A stretch of 5,193 nucleotides of DNA from Candidatus Methanoperedentaceae archaeon (GTDB lineage Archaea; Halobacteriota; Methanosarcinia; Methanosarcinales; Methanoperedenaceae). Below the pieces are notes generated by a model. That model searched no databases. It worked only from the letters and a program-made list of their open reading frames with translations, and was not told the origin of the DNA. This document shows positions 4,580 to 5,193 of the stretch, one piece after another (the first letter of the stretch is position 1; each line of letters opens with the position of its first letter). Location: contig JACUTP010000130.1 in NCBI GenBank assembly GCA_014859785.1, positions 1 to 5,193 on the forward strand, written 5' to 3'. The position numbers were made by a program, and so were the translations under genes.

Positions 4580-5119
4580 ATGAGGATTATTGCTTTTGTA
4601 GGAATGCCGGCTTCCGGGAAATCCGAAGCCTCGGCAATCGCCAGGAGCCTTGGCATCCCTGTAGTTAACATGGGTGATGTTGTAAGGGAAGAGGCAGCAA
4701 AACGCGGACTTGCTCCCACTGATGGGAATATTGGCGGGACAGGTACGATGCTTCGCAAGAAAGAGGGCATGGACGCTATTGCGCAGCGGTGCGTTCCCAG
4801 AATCCGAAAACTTGATTCGCGAATTGTGGTAATTGACGGAATACGGAATATTGATGAAATCAGCCATTTCAAGGAACAGTTCGGAAGCGATTTCATGCTG
4901 GTAGCCATCCATACACCGCCCGGTCTCAGGCTCAAACGGGTTCAAAACCGCGGGCGTTCGGATGATATGGAAAGTATGGGGGAACTTGAACAGCGGGATG
5001 AACGTGAAAAAGGCTGGGGACTGGATAAAGCCATTGAAATGGCTGACATCACTATTGAGAACACCTCTTCACTTGAAGACTTCCAGAGTAAAATAAAAAA
5101 ACTGTTCAGGATGTCATGA
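4580..5119 (+). CDS. UPF0200 family P-loop kinase-like protein
   Basis: The 179-residue protein is a small P-loop NTPase of nucleoside/dephospho-CoA kinase type and fits the archaeal UPF0200 family in length and motifs. Walker A is GMPASGKS (8-15). N-M-G-D-V-V-R-E-E (30-38) sits where kinases of this fold bind the acceptor substrate. VVIDGIRN (83-90) ends the central strand. A basic lid follows: L-R-L-K-R-V-Q-N-R-G-R-S-D-D (116-129). ADITIENTSSLEDF (155-168) resembles the adenine-binding end of CoaE-like kinases. The reaction is not known to me; automated annotation often says dephospho-CoA kinase, but archaea have a separate, unrelated dephospho-CoA kinase, so that label is unsafe. It is divergent from PAN and shares a 79-base promoter region with it. 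The stop codon overlaps the next start as ATGA, so the next gene is co-translated. Confidence 0.85.
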   Translation: MRIIAFVGMPASGKSEASAIARSLGIPVVNMGDVVREEAAKRGLAPTDGNIGGTGTMLRKKEGMDAIAQRCVPRIRKLDSRIVVIDGIRNIDEISHFKEQFGSDFMLVAIHTPPGLRLKRVQNRGRSDDMESMGELEQRDEREKGWGLDKAIEMADITIENTSSLEDFQSKIKKLFRMS

Positions 5120-5193
5120 GTTTTGAAGTTTTTGGTGAAATCAAGAAAGCCTACGGCAAAATTATTGGCACCGAACTGATACGAACTCAAAAC
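5116..5193 (+). CDS. Unidentified gene, N-terminal 26 residues (partial, runs off right edge)
   Basis: ATG 5116 overlaps the stop codon of the UPF0200 gene in an ATGA arrangement, and the frame stays open to the window edge. The protein begins MSFEVFGEIKKAYGK and continues as an amphipathic, mixed-charge sequence without signal peptide. An AGGAT motif at 5108-5112, inside the upstream gene, could serve as a weak ribosome-binding site. The overlap suggests an operon and tight co-translation with the UPF0200 protein. Twenty-six residues are too few to name a family; it does not resemble the start of a UPF0201 protein, which I considered. Confidence 0.65.
   Translation, partial: MSFEVFGEIKKAYGKIIGTELIRTQN

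Noticed and set aside
4535..4945. Two minus-strand ORFs antisense to the UPF0200 gene
   Set aside because: The plus-strand frame carries clear P-loop kinase motifs; the minus frames show no motif or start signal.

Overview
This window looks like the chromosome of a euryarchaeon, most likely a methanogen or anaerobic methanotroph related to Methanosarcinales; that lineage guess is inference. The support is a proteasome-activating nucleotidase (PAN), a coenzyme F420-0 glutamyl ligase (CofE), an archaeal class III signal-peptide pilin, RAD55/KaiC-type ATPases, a UPF0200 kinase-like protein, and archaeal TATA elements with some apparently leaderless starts. No RNA gene, CRISPR array, insertion sequence or origin was seen.

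Left part (1-1978, all minus strand). The 5' end of a type IV pilin gene runs off the left edge. Behind it lies an AT-rich spacer of about 207 bases, which holds a candidate pilin promoter with a perfect 10-bp palindrome, and a T-run that could end the upstream transcript. Upstream are two overlapping KaiC-like genes. The first transcribed has lost its P-loop lysine and threonine and both catalytic glutamates, so it is a predicted pseudo-ATPase. The second keeps all these motifs. They read as a regulatory or scaffold partner and its active ATPase, possibly acting on the neighbouring pilus or another surface system.

Middle (1979-2527). A 321-base divergent spacer contains a plausible 35-codon ORF and a good plus-strand TATA box. 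It leads to a 75-residue protein of unknown family, which has a Trp-rich start and ends in Met-Tyr-Ala.

Right part (2528-5193). PAN and cofE form a tightly spaced minus-strand operon. Its last stop codon directly abuts the stop codon of the 75-residue gene on the other strand. A 79-base divergent promoter region separates PAN from a plus-strand UPF0200 kinase-like gene. Both of its starts look leaderless, and an 8-bp direct repeat brackets the PAN TATA box. The UPF0200 gene overlaps, by ATGA, the start of an unidentified gene that leaves the window.

The most notable idea is that the 75-residue protein next to the PAN operon ends in a sequence fitting the Hb-Y-X docking rule for 20S proteasome activators, while PAN itself ends in Met-Phe-Arg. 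This is a hypothesis, not a demonstrated system.
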